64,000 nt of DNA from an uncultured Eubacteriales bacterium. GTDB taxonomy: Bacteria; Bacillota; Clostridia; Peptostreptococcales; Anaerovoracaceae. This document shows, piece after piece, positions 44,200 through 52,620 of this stretch (positions within the stretch are counted from its first letter, which is position 1; every line of letters starts with the position of its first letter). The stretch is from NCBI GenBank assembly GCA_900542295.1, contig UQNJ01000013.1, forward strand, positions 5,261 to 69,260. Reading direction: 5' to 3'. The notes under the pieces were generated by a model, which was not told where the DNA came from, searched no databases, and saw nothing but the letters and a program-made list of their open reading frames with translations. A program made the translations under genes and the position numbers.

Positions 44200-44673
44200 A
44201 TGTCAGAAGAAATACTGTTAACCCAAGAAGGGTATGACAAGATAGTTGCGGAGCATGAGGAACTTGTTTCCGTAAGAAGAAAGGAAGTTTCGGAAAGGCT
44301 GAAAGAAGCAATTTCTTACGGTGACCTTTCGGAAAACTCCGAATATGATTCCGCAAAGAATGAGCAGGCAGAGCTTGAAGAAAAGATTCTCAAGCTTGAA
44401 AATATGATTCGTAAGGCAAAAATTATCGATGAAAGCGAAATGGATATTGACAGAGTCAGCGTAGGACTCAAGGTCAAGGTACAGGACACTGCTACAGGTG
44501 AAGAAATGGAATTTGTAATCGTGGGCTCTACAGAAGCAGATCCTTTTGCCGGAAAGATCTCCAATGAATCAGAGGTAGGCAAACACCTGCTGGGCAAGCA
44601 AAAGGGAGAAAAAGTCGATATTATGGTGCCTGACGGAGTATTGACCTACAAAATTGTCGACATCACAAAATAA
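44200..44673 (+). CDS. greA: Transcription elongation factor GreA
   Basis: The 158-residue protein is the canonical length. It rescues backtracked RNA polymerase by stimulating transcript cleavage. The N-terminal coiled coil starts LTQEGYDKIVAEHEEL and carries the acidic tip ISYGDLSENSEYDSAKNEQAELE. The C-terminal FKBP-like domain contains VGSTEADPFAGKISNESEVGKHLLGKQKGEKV. The start at 44200 is chosen because AAAGGAG lies upstream and a consensus promoter lies downstream of the earlier open-frame start. lysS follows after 25 bases. Confidence 0.96.
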   Translation: MSEEILLTQEGYDKIVAEHEELVSVRRKEVSERLKEAISYGDLSENSEYDSAKNEQAELEEKILKLENMIRKAKIIDESEMDIDRVSVGLKVKVQDTATGEEMEFVIVGSTEADPFAGKISNESEVGKHLLGKQKGEKVDIMVPDGVLTYKIVDITK

Positions 44674-44698
44674 GTGAGAGAGCGGAGAGGATAAAAAG

Positions 44699-46243
44699 AT
44701 GAGTACAGAAGAAATCAGAGATAAGGCGACTTCCGCTGAACAAGAAGAAGTCTCCGAAGAAAGCTTAAACGAACTTAGAAAGATACGAAGAGAAAAGCTT
44801 AAAGCTCTACAGGATGCAGGCAGAAACCCGTTTTTACAGGAAAAGTGGGATGTGACTGCACATAGCAAGGATATAAAGGACAATTTCTTTGCTATGGAAG
44901 ATCAGGAAGTTTCATGTGCAGGCAGAATCATGGCATTCAGAAACATGGGAAAGGCTTCTTTTATAGATATTCAGGACAAGCAGGGCAGAATACAGTGCTA
45001 TGTAAGAAAAGACGCTATAGGGGAAGAAGAATACAAATGGTTTAAGTCTTATGATATAGGTGACATAGTTGGTGTTGTAGGCACAGTATTTAAGACTAAA
45101 CACGGAGAGGTATCTATTAAAGCAGAAAAGGTAGTTCTGTTGTCAAAGTCACTTCAGATGCTGCCTGACAAGTGGCATGGCTTAAAAGATCAGGATTTAA
45201 GGTATCGACAGAGATATGTGGATCTTATAGTGAATCCCGAAGTAAAAGAAACATTTGTAAAGAGAGCTAAAATAATTAAAGAAATAAAGCGAGTTCTGGA
45301 GGAAGATTACGGTTATCTGGAGGTTGATACACCTATACTGACTACTATTGCAGGCGGAGCTAATGCGAGACCTTTTAATACTCATCATAATACACTTGAT
45401 TTGGATATGAAACTGAGAATATCCAATGAGCTTTACCTCAAGAGACTGATAGTAGGCGGTCTTGACAGGGTTTATGAAATGGGAAAAATGTTCCGTAACG
45501 AGGGAATGGACAGAAACCATAATCCTGAATTTACAAGCATGGAATGTTACATGGCTTACGGTGATATGGAAAGTGTAATGGATGTTACCGAGCAGCTGGT
45601 ATATAAAGCCGCTGTGGCGGTAAACGGAACTCCTGTAATAACTTATCAGGGCAAACAGTTTGATGTTACTCCGCCTTGGAGAAGGCTTGATATGACCGAT
45701 GCCGTAAAGGAAATAACAGGAGTTGATTTCCATAAGATAGACAGTGATGAAGAAGCAAGAGAGGCTGCTGTCAAATACGGAATGGATCTTGAAGAAGTTA
45801 AGGATATGCCGAGAGGCAAAATTATAGCTGAAATGTTTGAGGAATACTGCGAAGATGTTCCCGGGTATCTAGACGGACCGGTATTCGTAGTGGGACATCC
45901 TGTTGAAATTTCACCTCTTTCAAAGAGAGATTCAAATGATCCAAGAATAACAAGAAGATTCGAGGGATATATAAACGGATGGGAAGTGTGCAATGCTTTC
46001 TCCGAGCTTAATGACCCGATAGATCAATATGAAAGATTTGCCGTGCAGCAGGCGCAGCTTGACTCCGGAGCGGATGACGAAGCGCATCCAATGGATATGG
46101 ACTTTGTAAATGCCCTTGAAGTAGGCTTGCCTCCGACAGGTGGACTCGGCGTAGGTATCGACAGAGTGGTAATGCTTATCTGTGATGCACCGAGCATTAG
46201 AGATATTATATTATTCCCGACGATGAAGTCCCTGGATAAGTAA
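44699..46243 (+). CDS. lysS: Lysyl-tRNA synthetase, class II
   Basis: The 514-residue enzyme charges tRNA-Lys. An N-terminal OB-fold anticodon domain (CAGRIMAFRNMGKASFIDIQD) is followed by the class II core: motif 1 with EVKETFVKRAKIIKEIKR, motif 2 MFRNEGMDRNHNPEFTSMECYMAYGD and motif 3 GLPPTGGLGVGIDRVVML. AGCGGAGAGG precedes the ATG. It is the last clearly chromosomal gene, and element DNA begins right after its stop codon. Confidence 0.96.
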   Translation: MSTEEIRDKATSAEQEEVSEESLNELRKIRREKLKALQDAGRNPFLQEKWDVTAHSKDIKDNFFAMEDQEVSCAGRIMAFRNMGKASFIDIQDKQGRIQCYVRKDAIGEEEYKWFKSYDIGDIVGVVGTVFKTKHGEVSIKAEKVVLLSKSLQMLPDKWHGLKDQDLRYRQRYVDLIVNPEVKETFVKRAKIIKEIKRVLEEDYGYLEVDTPILTTIAGGANARPFNTHHNTLDLDMKLRISNELYLKRLIVGGLDRVYEMGKMFRNEGMDRNHNPEFTSMECYMAYGDMESVMDVTEQLVYKAAVAVNGTPVITYQGKQFDVTPPWRRLDMTDAVKEITGVDFHKIDSDEEAREAAVKYGMDLEEVKDMPRGKIIAEMFEEYCEDVPGYLDGPVFVVGHPVEISPLSKRDSNDPRITRRFEGYINGWEVCNAFSELNDPIDQYERFAVQQAQLDSGADDEAHPMDMDFVNALEVGLPPTGGLGVGIDRVVMLICDAPSIRDIILFPTMKSLDK

Positions 46244-46308
46244 AAACCCAGTAAAATCAAGGGTTTTCGGCTCCAATCATAGTGCGTACTGCAACAAAAG
46301 TGCAACAA
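46243..46308. other. Left boundary of the mobile element: hairpin and direct repeats after lysS
   Basis: Directly after the lysS stop, AAAACCC (46243-46249) and GGGTTTT (46261-46267) form a hairpin. Then TGCAACAA occurs twice (46290-46297 and 46301-46308). Such a layout is common at attachment ends of tyrosine-recombinase elements inserted after a gene, with the direct repeats as integrase arm sites. The exact crossover core cannot be fixed because the other end of the element is outside the window. Confidence 0.4.
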
Positions 46309-46363
46309 TTTTTGTATGAATAGTACAGAATAATACGTCTATGTACGTAATTGACCTATGAAG

Positions 46364-46382
46364 CGTATACGAAAAATATACG
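46364..46382. promoter_or_regulatory. Palindrome upstream of parA (parS or operator candidate)
   Basis: CGTATA (46364-46369) and TATACG (46377-46382) are perfect complements separated by seven bases, 120 bases before parA. Centromere-like or autoregulatory sites commonly sit here in parAB loci. Confidence 0.4.
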
Positions 46383-46419
46383 AATTTGCACGCGCACACT
46401 AATCAAATATTGTACTTTT

Positions 46420-46456
46420 AAGGACACTTTCAATAAAACGAAGGTGTCCTTTTTTG
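46420..46456 (+). terminator. Intrinsic terminator in front of parA
   Basis: AAGGACACTTTC (46420-46431) and GAAGGTGTCCTT (46440-46451) form a 12-bp stem, including one G-T pair, around AATAAAAC and run into T residues. It insulates the par-rep operon from lysS or attenuates it. Confidence 0.85.
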
Positions 46457-46502
46457 CGTTATAGTTTTATTTCTTATATTAATTTGATTAGGAGGTATCC
46501 GT

Positions 46503-47279
46503 ATGGGTAAAGTGATTGCAGTCTCAAACCAGAAAGGTGGAGTCGCGAAAACAACAACAAGTATTAATTTAGGGGTAGCTTTAGCAAGGAATGGAAAAAA
46601 GGTATTGCTGGTAGATGCAGATCCGCAGGGCCATTTATCTACAGGTCTTGGAATTTCTAAAACCACAAAGGTAACTTTAAAGACAATGATGGAGTATGTG
46701 ATTATGGAGATGGAATATGATCCGTATGAAGCTGTCATCAAGAATGATGAGGGCGTAGATGTTATTCCATCAAATAAATTATTGTCAGGTACAGATATTT
46801 CTTTAATAACTGTTGAAGAAAGAGAAAGCATTTTGAAAAAATATCTTGATACTTTAAAAACTGAATATGATTACGTCGTAATTGACTGTATGCCTTCTTT
46901 GGGAATGCTGACTGTAAATGCAATGGCTGCGGCTGATAGTGTTCTGATACCGATTGAACCAGAGTATTATGCGCTGGATGGTATGGTCGAGCTGTTAAGA
47001 GTAATCAGAAATACGAAGAAAAGATATAATCCTCGAATTGAGATTGAAGGAATTTTATTTACAAAGGATCCGTACTGGTATAACTCTTCAAAAGAATATA
47101 AAAAGGCAGTAAGTGAAGCTTATGGAAAGCATATCAAGATATTTGAACATTCCATTCCCCGTTCTAATCCTATTGCAAAGTGTCCTAAGGATGGTGTAAG
47201 TATATTTGCTTACGATAAAAATAATCCTGGAGCATTAGGATACGATTGGTTAGCAAAGGAGGTAATTAAGAATGGCTAA
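46503..47279 (+). CDS. parA: ParA-family partition ATPase
   Basis: The 258-residue protein has the deviant Walker A KGGVAKTTTS (near residues 10-20) of ParA/Soj ATPases. DADPQGHLSTGLG and the Walker B region YDYVVIDCMPSLGMLTVNAM follow. It would partition the excised circular form of the element or assist its maintenance. TTAGGAGGTATCCGT precedes the ATG. It overlaps parB by eight bases, forming a parAB-rep operon. Confidence 0.93.
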   Translation: MGKVIAVSNQKGGVAKTTTSINLGVALARNGKKVLLVDADPQGHLSTGLGISKTTKVTLKTMMEYVIMEMEYDPYEAVIKNDEGVDVIPSNKLLSGTDISLITVEERESILKKYLDTLKTEYDYVVIDCMPSLGMLTVNAMAAADSVLIPIEPEYYALDGMVELLRVIRNTKKRYNPRIEIEGILFTKDPYWYNSSKEYKKAVSEAYGKHIKIFEHSIPRSNPIAKCPKDGVSIFAYDKNNPGALGYDWLAKEVIKNG

Positions 47280-48177
47280 AAGTAAAACACCTGTAAAATT
47301 AGTATCATATGAAGAAATTATGGGGATTGGTGATTACGAGGAAGTAGTTACTATTGCGATAGATGATATACGTCCATTTAAAAATCATCCGTTTAAGGTC
47401 AGAGATGATGAAAAGATGCAGGAATTAATCAAGAGCATCAGCACACAGGGGATATTGACGCCTGTAACTGTTCGTACAGATGAGGATGGCCAGTATGAAA
47501 TGATTTCTGGCCACAGAAGAATGCACGCGGCTAGTATGATTGGAATAGATGCAATTCCAGCCATAGTAAAAGAGATGGATGATGACGAAGCTACCATTGC
47601 AATGGTTAATGCAAATATTCAGCGAGAGGAACAATTGCCTAGTGAAAGAGCATTTTCATACAGAATGATGCTGGAGGCAATGAAACGAAAAGCAGGAAGA
47701 CCAACAAAAAATAATTCGTGCCAAAGTGGCACACATTTACGCTCGGATGAAATGATGGCGTTAGAGGTCGGGGAAAGTGCTCGTTCTATTCAAAGATGTA
47801 TTCGTTTAACGGAGCTGATCACAGAACTATTGGATATGGTTGATGAAAAGAAATTAGGTTTTACCATAGCCGTAGAGATTTCTTATATTGATCAGGAGAT
47901 ACAGAAGTGGCTATATGAGTACATTAGAGAAAATGGTGTTGTAAAACCAGAACAGATTGCCGGACTCAGAAAGCATTTGGAACAGAATACAGTTAATCAA
48001 ATGCAAATGATACAAGTGTTAAATGCAAACTTAAAAGGAAGAATTCCATCAAAGAAAGTGACTTTATCTGAAAAGAAATTGTACAAGTATTTTCCAGCTC
48101 ATTATTCTGCTTCTGAGATGGAAGGTGTGATTGTGACACTTCTGGAAGAATGGAAACAAAGACAGGCAGGTGAATAA
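47272..48177 (+). CDS. parB: ParB/RepB/Spo0J-family partition protein
   Basis: The 301-residue protein shows the ParB N-domain (HPFKVRDDEKMQELIKSISTQGILTPVTVR, then the CTP-binding GHRR motif in MISGHRRMHAASMIG). A helix-turn-helix region (ALEVGESARSIQRCIRLTELI) is next, and the C-terminal half is helical. The NxNIQREEQLPSERAFSYRMMLEAMKRKAGRPTKN segment is typical of mobile-element ParBs. It overlaps both parA and the replication gene, so all three are coupled. Confidence 0.93.
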   Translation: MAKSKTPVKLVSYEEIMGIGDYEEVVTIAIDDIRPFKNHPFKVRDDEKMQELIKSISTQGILTPVTVRTDEDGQYEMISGHRRMHAASMIGIDAIPAIVKEMDDDEATIAMVNANIQREEQLPSERAFSYRMMLEAMKRKAGRPTKNNSCQSGTHLRSDEMMALEVGESARSIQRCIRLTELITELLDMVDEKKLGFTIAVEISYIDQEIQKWLYEYIRENGVVKPEQIAGLRKHLEQNTVNQMQMIQVLNANLKGRIPSKKVTLSEKKLYKYFPAHYSASEMEGVIVTLLEEWKQRQAGE

Positions 48178-48178
48178 T

Positions 48179-49297
48179 ATGAAGTTTGATTACTATTATG
48201 GTTCTCAGGCTGACCAATTCAGTTTTATAAGAATACCGAAAGCTATGTTGACAGAGAAGACATTCTCCTCTCTGTCTCTACAGGCAAAGATGTTATATGG
48301 TATTTTGCTTGATCGCATGGGTTTATCTATGAAAAATGGTTGGTTTGATTCAGAGAATAAAGTTTATATTATTTATCAGATTGCGGAAATTCAAGAAGAT
48401 TTAGGATTTTCAAAAAAGAAAGCAATTGAATACTTGGCCGAATTAGAGAACTTTGGCCTTGTGGAAAAGAAAAGGCGTGGTCGAGGTTTGCCGAGCATCC
48501 TTTATGTAAAAAGTTTTTTAGTGCAAAAAGATTGCACTAAAATTGATGCTGATGAAAGTGTTGGAACTTCCAGAGGTTCTGAAAAGGGAACTTCTGATGG
48601 ATTTGAGATTGTGGCATCGAAAATTGAAAACGGAAAAATATCAGCGAAAGGTAAAGAATCTAATATTAAGAATTCTGCGAATACAACAAGAAGTGTTAAC
48701 ACGGGAACTTCAAGAAGTGTCGATTTTGACACCTCAAGAAGTGATGATATGGGAACTTCAAGAGGTTCCGTATGGACACCTCAAGAAGTGTCTGATTTGG
48801 CACCGCTTATTAATAATACTAAAGAGAATGATCTTGAAGATAGTAATATTAAATCGAATCATATCATATCTGCAAAAATGCAAGATGCTAACATGGGATA
48901 CGATTGTGATATGATGAGTGAAATGGATGCTTACGATGAAATTATCAAAGAGAATATTTCTTTTGATGATCTTCTGGTAGCTTACCCATACGAAATAGAA
49001 ACTATTGAAGGAATCAAGCAGTTGATTTTGGAGACTGTCTTGAATAAAAACGAGTCTATGGTAATTGCAAGTAATACATATCCTGTTGCACTTGTGAAAA
49101 GTAAATTTTTAAAGTTAAATTACTCTCATATCGAGTATGTGATGGATTGTTTCAAGAGCAATACGTCCAAAGTGAAGAACATAAAGAAATATTTGCTGGC
49201 TGCATTGTTTAATGCTCCATCTACAATGGATAGTTACTATCGTGCAGAAGTGAATCATGACATGCCATATATGACTATGGCAAGATTGGAGGCATAA
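48179..49297 (+). CDS. repA: Replication initiator protein A (RepA_N family)
   Basis: The start is set at 48179, whose ribosome binding site AGGTGA overlaps the parB stop. The 372-residue protein opens with the RepA_N domain (DQFSFIRIPKAMLTEKTFSSLSLQAKMLYGILLDRMGLS, winged-helix). A repetitive Ser/Thr-rich linker (about residues 125-205) and a DUF6017-like C-terminal domain (YDEIIKENISFDDLLVAYP) follow. Such proteins initiate replication of plasmids and of excised conjugative transposons. The linker holds four 8-residue TSR-type repeats (48680-48775). Confidence 0.9.
   Translation: MKFDYYYGSQADQFSFIRIPKAMLTEKTFSSLSLQAKMLYGILLDRMGLSMKNGWFDSENKVYIIYQIAEIQEDLGFSKKKAIEYLAELENFGLVEKKRRGRGLPSILYVKSFLVQKDCTKIDADESVGTSRGSEKGTSDGFEIVASKIENGKISAKGKESNIKNSANTTRSVNTGTSRSVDFDTSRSDDMGTSRGSVWTPQEVSDLAPLINNTKENDLEDSNIKSNHIISAKMQDANMGYDCDMMSEMDAYDEIIKENISFDDLLVAYPYEIETIEGIKQLILETVLNKNESMVIASNTYPVALVKSKFLKLNYSHIEYVMDCFKSNTSKVKNIKKYLLAALFNAPSTMDSYYRAEVNHDMPYMTMARLEA
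48680..48775 (+). repeat. 24-bp tandem repeats in the repA linker
   Basis: Four in-frame units of 24 bases encode x-T-S/T-R-S/G-x-x-x octapeptides: NTTRSVNT, GTSRSVDF, DTSRSDDM and GTSRGSVW. Two looser copies occur at about 48560-48600 (GTSRGSEK, GTSDG). All keep the reading frame. Confidence 0.8.
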
Positions 49298-49590
49298 TGA
49301 TTATTTTAAAATGGATTGGAAAAATCTTGGCGATTCCTGTGCTACTGTTTACGTCAATGATGTGGCTGGTAGTAAAAGCATTAGTTGTAATATATGGATT
49401 AGGTTATGGACTACTTGGTATTGGTGTAGTGGTTGCAATGATCTTATTTCTGGCATATCAGGAATGGGCCAATGTTGTTGCATTAATTGTGATTGCAGTA
49501 TTGGCTTTTGTCGTATTGTTTGCAGGTACCTTTATAGAGGTACTTTTGGAAGAAGCAAATAGTGGTTTACGAAAAATCATTAGAGCATAA
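49297..49590 (+). CDS. CD1845-like small membrane protein
   Basis: The 97-residue protein has three hydrophobic segments (about 5-20, 22-46 and 52-78). It resembles the CD1845 family found after replication genes in Tn1549-type conjugative transposons. The function is unknown. The ATG overlaps the repA stop by one base (TAATG), so it belongs to the par-rep operon. Confidence 0.7.
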   Translation: MIILKWIGKILAIPVLLFTSMMWLVVKALVVIYGLGYGLLGIGVVVAMILFLAYQEWANVVALIVIAVLAFVVLFAGTFIEVLLEEANSGLRKIIRA

Positions 49591-49608
49591 AGAAATGGAG
49601 AGAGTTTT

Positions 49609-50034
49609 ATGGGAAGAGATGTAAAGTATATTCAGTTACCACCGTTACCAGAAGATATTGAAATGCCAGCTTTAGAAGTAATTTGGTTAATTGCAAGAAT
49701 GAATCCGGAACAGCGTAAGGATGCGTTGAAACAAATTGAAGCTATAGCGGGAACTGAAAAAGATGGGAAAGCCGATTATGAGGCGGTGGAGGCTATTCTT
49801 GATAAATATGAAAATGTAGGAGAAGATGACGTATTTTCTCAGTATGTAGATTGTTTTCGAGAGGTGTTGGCTCGACTTATATTGGAATCGTATGACGTTG
49901 CTGCCTATGTTTATCAAAAACATTGCGTGGAAGGACTCAGTATAGAAAAAATGATGAAGACAACTAGATTGTCGGAAGATGCTCTGAATATGTTTGTGAA
50001 GTATTTTGATGTACGACATAATCAAGATAATTGA
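49609..50034 (+). CDS. Hypothetical protein of the par-rep operon, 141 aa
   Basis: I do not recognise a family. The soluble, mostly helical 141-residue protein starts IQLPPLPEDIEMPALEVIWLIARMNPEQRKDALKQIEAIAG and ends with a helix-turn-helix-like KMMKTTRLSEDALNMFVKYFDV. That could be a DNA-binding or sigma-like region, but this is weak. ATGGAGAGAG precedes the ATG, 19 bases after the CD1845-like gene. It is the last gene before the riboswitch region. Confidence 0.65.
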   Translation: MGRDVKYIQLPPLPEDIEMPALEVIWLIARMNPEQRKDALKQIEAIAGTEKDGKADYEAVEAILDKYENVGEDDVFSQYVDCFREVLARLILESYDVAAYVYQKHCVEGLSIEKMMKTTRLSEDALNMFVKYFDVRHNQDN

Positions 50035-50225
50035 TATAAAGTGGGATGCATAGGTGAAACTACCTGTGTATCCTTTTTTCTTTAAAAAATCTTAAGGATA
50101 TCATATATTGTACAGATGTGATATGCGTGATAGAATTAAAGTAGTAAAGTGTGTGACAATTTATGAGGGATATTTTGAAATGAAGCTGTTTTGTTTGATA
50201 TTTATATGATGATTGTCTGCTGTCC

Positions 50226-50254
50226 TTGACGGTGGAATAAAATAATGCTATTAT
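50226..50254 (+). promoter_or_regulatory. Promoter of the riboswitch-led cargo operon
   Basis: TTGACG (50226-50231) and TATTAT (50249-50254) are 17 bases apart, placing the transcript start a few bases before the riboswitch aptamer. The 50035-50225 stretch before it shows no gene or clear element. Confidence 0.75.
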
Positions 50255-50266
50255 AAGGTTGTACAG

Positions 50267-50362
50267 ATAAAAGGGAGTAGCTGAACATCCGAAAGGATGG
50301 GTTTGCAACCGACAATCGATACCGAAAGGTATCCGTAACAAATGAGATAGCAAGACTTTTAT
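50267..50362 (+). ncRNA. yybP-ykoY family (manganese) riboswitch
   Basis: The 5' strand ATAAAAGGGAGTAGC and the 3' strand TAGCAAGACTTTTAT are hallmark sequences of the yybP-ykoY motif, and ATAAAAG/CTTTTAT forms P1. Inside, CATCC-GAAA-GGATG (50286-50299) and GATACC-GAAA-GGTATC (50318-50333) are two GNRA-capped hairpins, and GTTTG/CAAAT closes a third helix. The aptamer class senses Mn2+ and usually turns on Mn exporters. Here the 3' strand of P1 is also the 5' arm of a terminator, so ligand binding would allow read-through into the cargo operon. Confidence 0.88.
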
Positions 50363-50395
50363 TGTGGCAGACGTCATGATAAGAGTCTTTTTTTA
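50352..50395 (+). terminator. Riboswitch expression-platform terminator
   Basis: AAGACTTTTAT (50352-50362) pairs with ATAAGAGTCTT (50379-50389), 11 pairs with one G-T, followed by eight or more T. It uses the same bases as the riboswitch P1 3' strand, so the two folds are mutually exclusive. Confidence 0.9.
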
Positions 50396-50440
50396 TTATA
50401 TAAGTAGCTGCCACATGAAGCTTGCGGAAAGTGAGGAAAT

Positions 50441-50863
50441 ATGAGCAACGAAATTATGAGAAGAGAAATGAAAGAAGCATTGGATGCTGGAGAACGTGCA
50501 TTGTCCAGTCTTAGAAATGCACAGGAAAAACTGAATAGCGCAGGCAACTGGGGATTGTTTGATATGTTTGGAGGTGGATTGTTTTCTACCATAATGAAAC
50601 GTTCAAAAATGGACGATGCTCAGCAATTGATGGAAGCAGCAAAATCCGATCTGAAACGATTTCAAAGAGAATTGAAAGACGTTAATATTCCATTGGATTT
50701 GAGAATGGAAGTAGGAAGTTTTCTTTCTTTTGCAGATTTCTTCTTTGATGGATTTGTGGCAGACTATCTGGTTCAGTCAAAAATTTCAGAAGCAAAAGAA
50801 CAGGTGTCTGATGCGATTATCAGAGTTGAACAGATTCTGAATGAATTAAAGAGAAAAATGTAG
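50441..50863 (+). CDS. Hypothetical helical protein directly behind the Mn riboswitch
   Basis: The 140-residue protein has no signal peptide or clear membrane helix. Long amphipathic helices (residues 1-32, 53-85 and 108-140) flank a Gly/Phe-rich patch NWGLFDMFGGGLFSTIMKR and a hydrophobic VGSFLSFADFFFDGFVADYLV stretch, which might touch membranes. I know no function for it. GTGAGGAAAT precedes the ATG, about 46 bases after the terminator. As first gene under a manganese-type riboswitch, a link to metal or envelope stress is plausible but unproven. Confidence 0.75.
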   Translation: MSNEIMRREMKEALDAGERALSSLRNAQEKLNSAGNWGLFDMFGGGLFSTIMKRSKMDDAQQLMEAAKSDLKRFQRELKDVNIPLDLRMEVGSFLSFADFFFDGFVADYLVQSKISEAKEQVSDAIIRVEQILNELKRKM

Positions 50864-50891
50864 CGAAAGGATTTTGTAAGGAGGTTTTGAT

Positions 50892-51254
50892 ATGGCACCT
50901 AAGAGAATAAAAGTGAAACCAGGAAAGACACAATCTAAGATGGGATTTATTGTAGGTATTTTATTTGTAATCTTAGGAGTATTTGTGGTAATTCCGACCT
51001 TTGGCTTGTTTGGCCTTATATGGACAGGAGTAGCAGCGATGATCGCGTTTACTAATTACAAGAATGGATTTTCAGATGAAGGTGTTGCCACACATGAGAT
51101 TGTTATCGAAGATGGTATGGAAATACCGAATGCTTATGATGATGGAGAAGATATTGAAGAGAAGCTGATTAAATTGAATTCCTTGTATGAACAGCGCTTG
51201 ATTACTAAAGAAGAATACGATGAGAAGCGTAAGGAATTATTGAAAGAGTTTTAA
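50892..51254 (+). CDS. SHOCT-domain membrane protein, 120 aa
   Basis: The protein has a basic N-terminus, two hydrophobic segments (about residues 17-36 and 38-54), an acidic linker and a C-terminal SHOCT motif (EEKLIKLNSLYEQRLITKEEYDEKRKELLKEF). SHOCT modules are short helical elements thought to mediate oligomerisation. AAGGAGGTTTTGAT is a strong ribosome binding site. It follows the first riboswitch gene by 28 bases. Confidence 0.8.
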   Translation: MAPKRIKVKPGKTQSKMGFIVGILFVILGVFVVIPTFGLFGLIWTGVAAMIAFTNYKNGFSDEGVATHEIVIEDGMEIPNAYDDGEDIEEKLIKLNSLYEQRLITKEEYDEKRKELLKEF

Positions 51255-51257
51255 TAG

Positions 51258-52103
51258 ATGAAAAGAAGAAAGATTATCAGTATAGTGTTCGTGTTGTGTG
51301 CATTTCTCATAGGCTGGATTGCATGGGGAAATACTGCATTGGTGATAAGTGAACTGACAATTAAAAATGATAGGATACCATCCGCTTTTTCGGGATTCCG
51401 AATCGCACAAATATCAGATTTGCATAATGCTGAATTTGGAGAAGACAATGAGAAGTTATTATTTATGCTTGAAGAGTGCGAACCAGATATCATTCTGATC
51501 ACAGGTGATTTGGTTGATTCTCGAAGAACGGATATTGAAATTGGTATTACGTTTGCCAAGAAGGCTACAATGATTGCTCCAACTTATTATGTAACAGGCA
51601 ATCACGAAGCACGAATAGATGAATATGAGGAATTGATAAATGGACTTCAGCAAACAGGAGTGCATGTATTACAGAATGAATGTGTTTTGCTGGAACAATC
51701 CGGAGAAACGATTGCAATAGCTGGAATAGAAGATCCGAGTTTTGCTACGGATTATCTCTTTGGAGATTCAGAGACGGTTACAAAGGATGTGTTATTAGAA
51801 CTCATTGACGAAGATATATACACAGTGCTGCTTGCACACCGTCCGGAATTATTTAACACTTATGTAGAGTGTGAAGCTGATTTGGTATTTAGTGGTCATG
51901 CACACGGCGGGCAGTTGCGATTGCCATTTGTTGGTGGAGTTGTAGCACCGAATCAGGGATTATTTCCAGAATATGATGCTGGTCTTTATTCAGAAAAAAG
52001 TACAGATATGATCGTAAGCAGAGGTATTGGAAATAGTATTTTGCCATTTCGTGTAAATAATCGACCGGAGATTGTTTTAGTTGAATTGCAGAGTGAGGAT
52101 TAA
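51258..52103 (+). CDS. Metallophosphoesterase (YkuE-like)
   Basis: The 281-residue protein begins with a signal anchor (residues 5-24). It then shows the calcineurin-like phosphoesterase motifs: AQISDLHNAEFG, LITGDLVDSR, YYVTGNHEARID, LLAHRPELF and FSGHAHGGQLRLP, which supply the two-metal site (often Mn2+). Relatives hydrolyse UDP-diacylglucosamine-type lipids or other phosphoesters at the membrane surface. It begins three bases after the SHOCT gene. A Mn-dependent enzyme under a Mn-type riboswitch is a notable coincidence. Confidence 0.88.
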   Translation: MKRRKIISIVFVLCAFLIGWIAWGNTALVISELTIKNDRIPSAFSGFRIAQISDLHNAEFGEDNEKLLFMLEECEPDIILITGDLVDSRRTDIEIGITFAKKATMIAPTYYVTGNHEARIDEYEELINGLQQTGVHVLQNECVLLEQSGETIAIAGIEDPSFATDYLFGDSETVTKDVLLELIDEDIYTVLLAHRPELFNTYVECEADLVFSGHAHGGQLRLPFVGGVVAPNQGLFPEYDAGLYSEKSTDMIVSRGIGNSILPFRVNNRPEIVLVELQSED

Positions 52104-52109
52104 ATAAAG

Positions 52110-52556
52110 ATGAAAAAATTGTTATTAACAAGTTTAGTGATTTTATTATTGGCAGGAATGACTGGTTGTTCCAAAGAGGAAACCGTAAAAATCGAAGAAC
52201 ATGATTGGAATCTGACATTTGTTTTATTAAGTGAAGATGGAAGGGTCTTAGGATGTGCTCCGGAACATTACGAGGCACATAAGGAAGATGAAAGTATTAA
52301 AGAAATAGATCTGGATTGTGTGGCTTCTGATGGAAAATACATAATTGTAGATGTAACGAACAATACAGAATATAACGGCACATATGAAATTATGGAAGAG
52401 GATAAGGAATCTGTTATTTATACGCTCAATTCGGAAGACGGTACAGGGATGGCAGTAACATCTATCACCAAAGGTGATGATGGAAGCAGAACACCGACAT
52501 TGATCCTATCCATAGATGGTTATGATATTAATTTTCAAAGTGAAACATTAGAGTAA
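52110..52556 (+). CDS. Putative lipoprotein, 148 aa
   Basis: The signal sequence ends in the lipobox AGMTGC, with the lipidated Cys at residue 20. The mature part is a small, beta-rich acidic domain without a recognised family (WNLTFVLLSEDGRVLG, TYEIMEEDKESVIYTLNSEDG). It should be anchored on the outer face of the membrane. It starts six bases after the phosphoesterase stop. Confidence 0.75.
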   Translation: MKKLLLTSLVILLLAGMTGCSKEETVKIEEHDWNLTFVLLSEDGRVLGCAPEHYEAHKEDESIKEIDLDCVASDGKYIIVDVTNNTEYNGTYEIMEEDKESVIYTLNSEDGTGMAVTSITKGDDGSRTPTLILSIDGYDINFQSETLE

Positions 52557-52620
52557 AATACAGGAAAAGAGTTGTGACTACCGGATATACAAGTGAAGTT
52601 GATTTAGGAGGTGTAGCTCT

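Noticed and set aside
48503..48914. Second protein in another frame across the repA linker
   Set aside because: The frame is a by-product of the tandem repeats in the RepA linker, which also keep the other frames open. It lacks a ribosome binding site.
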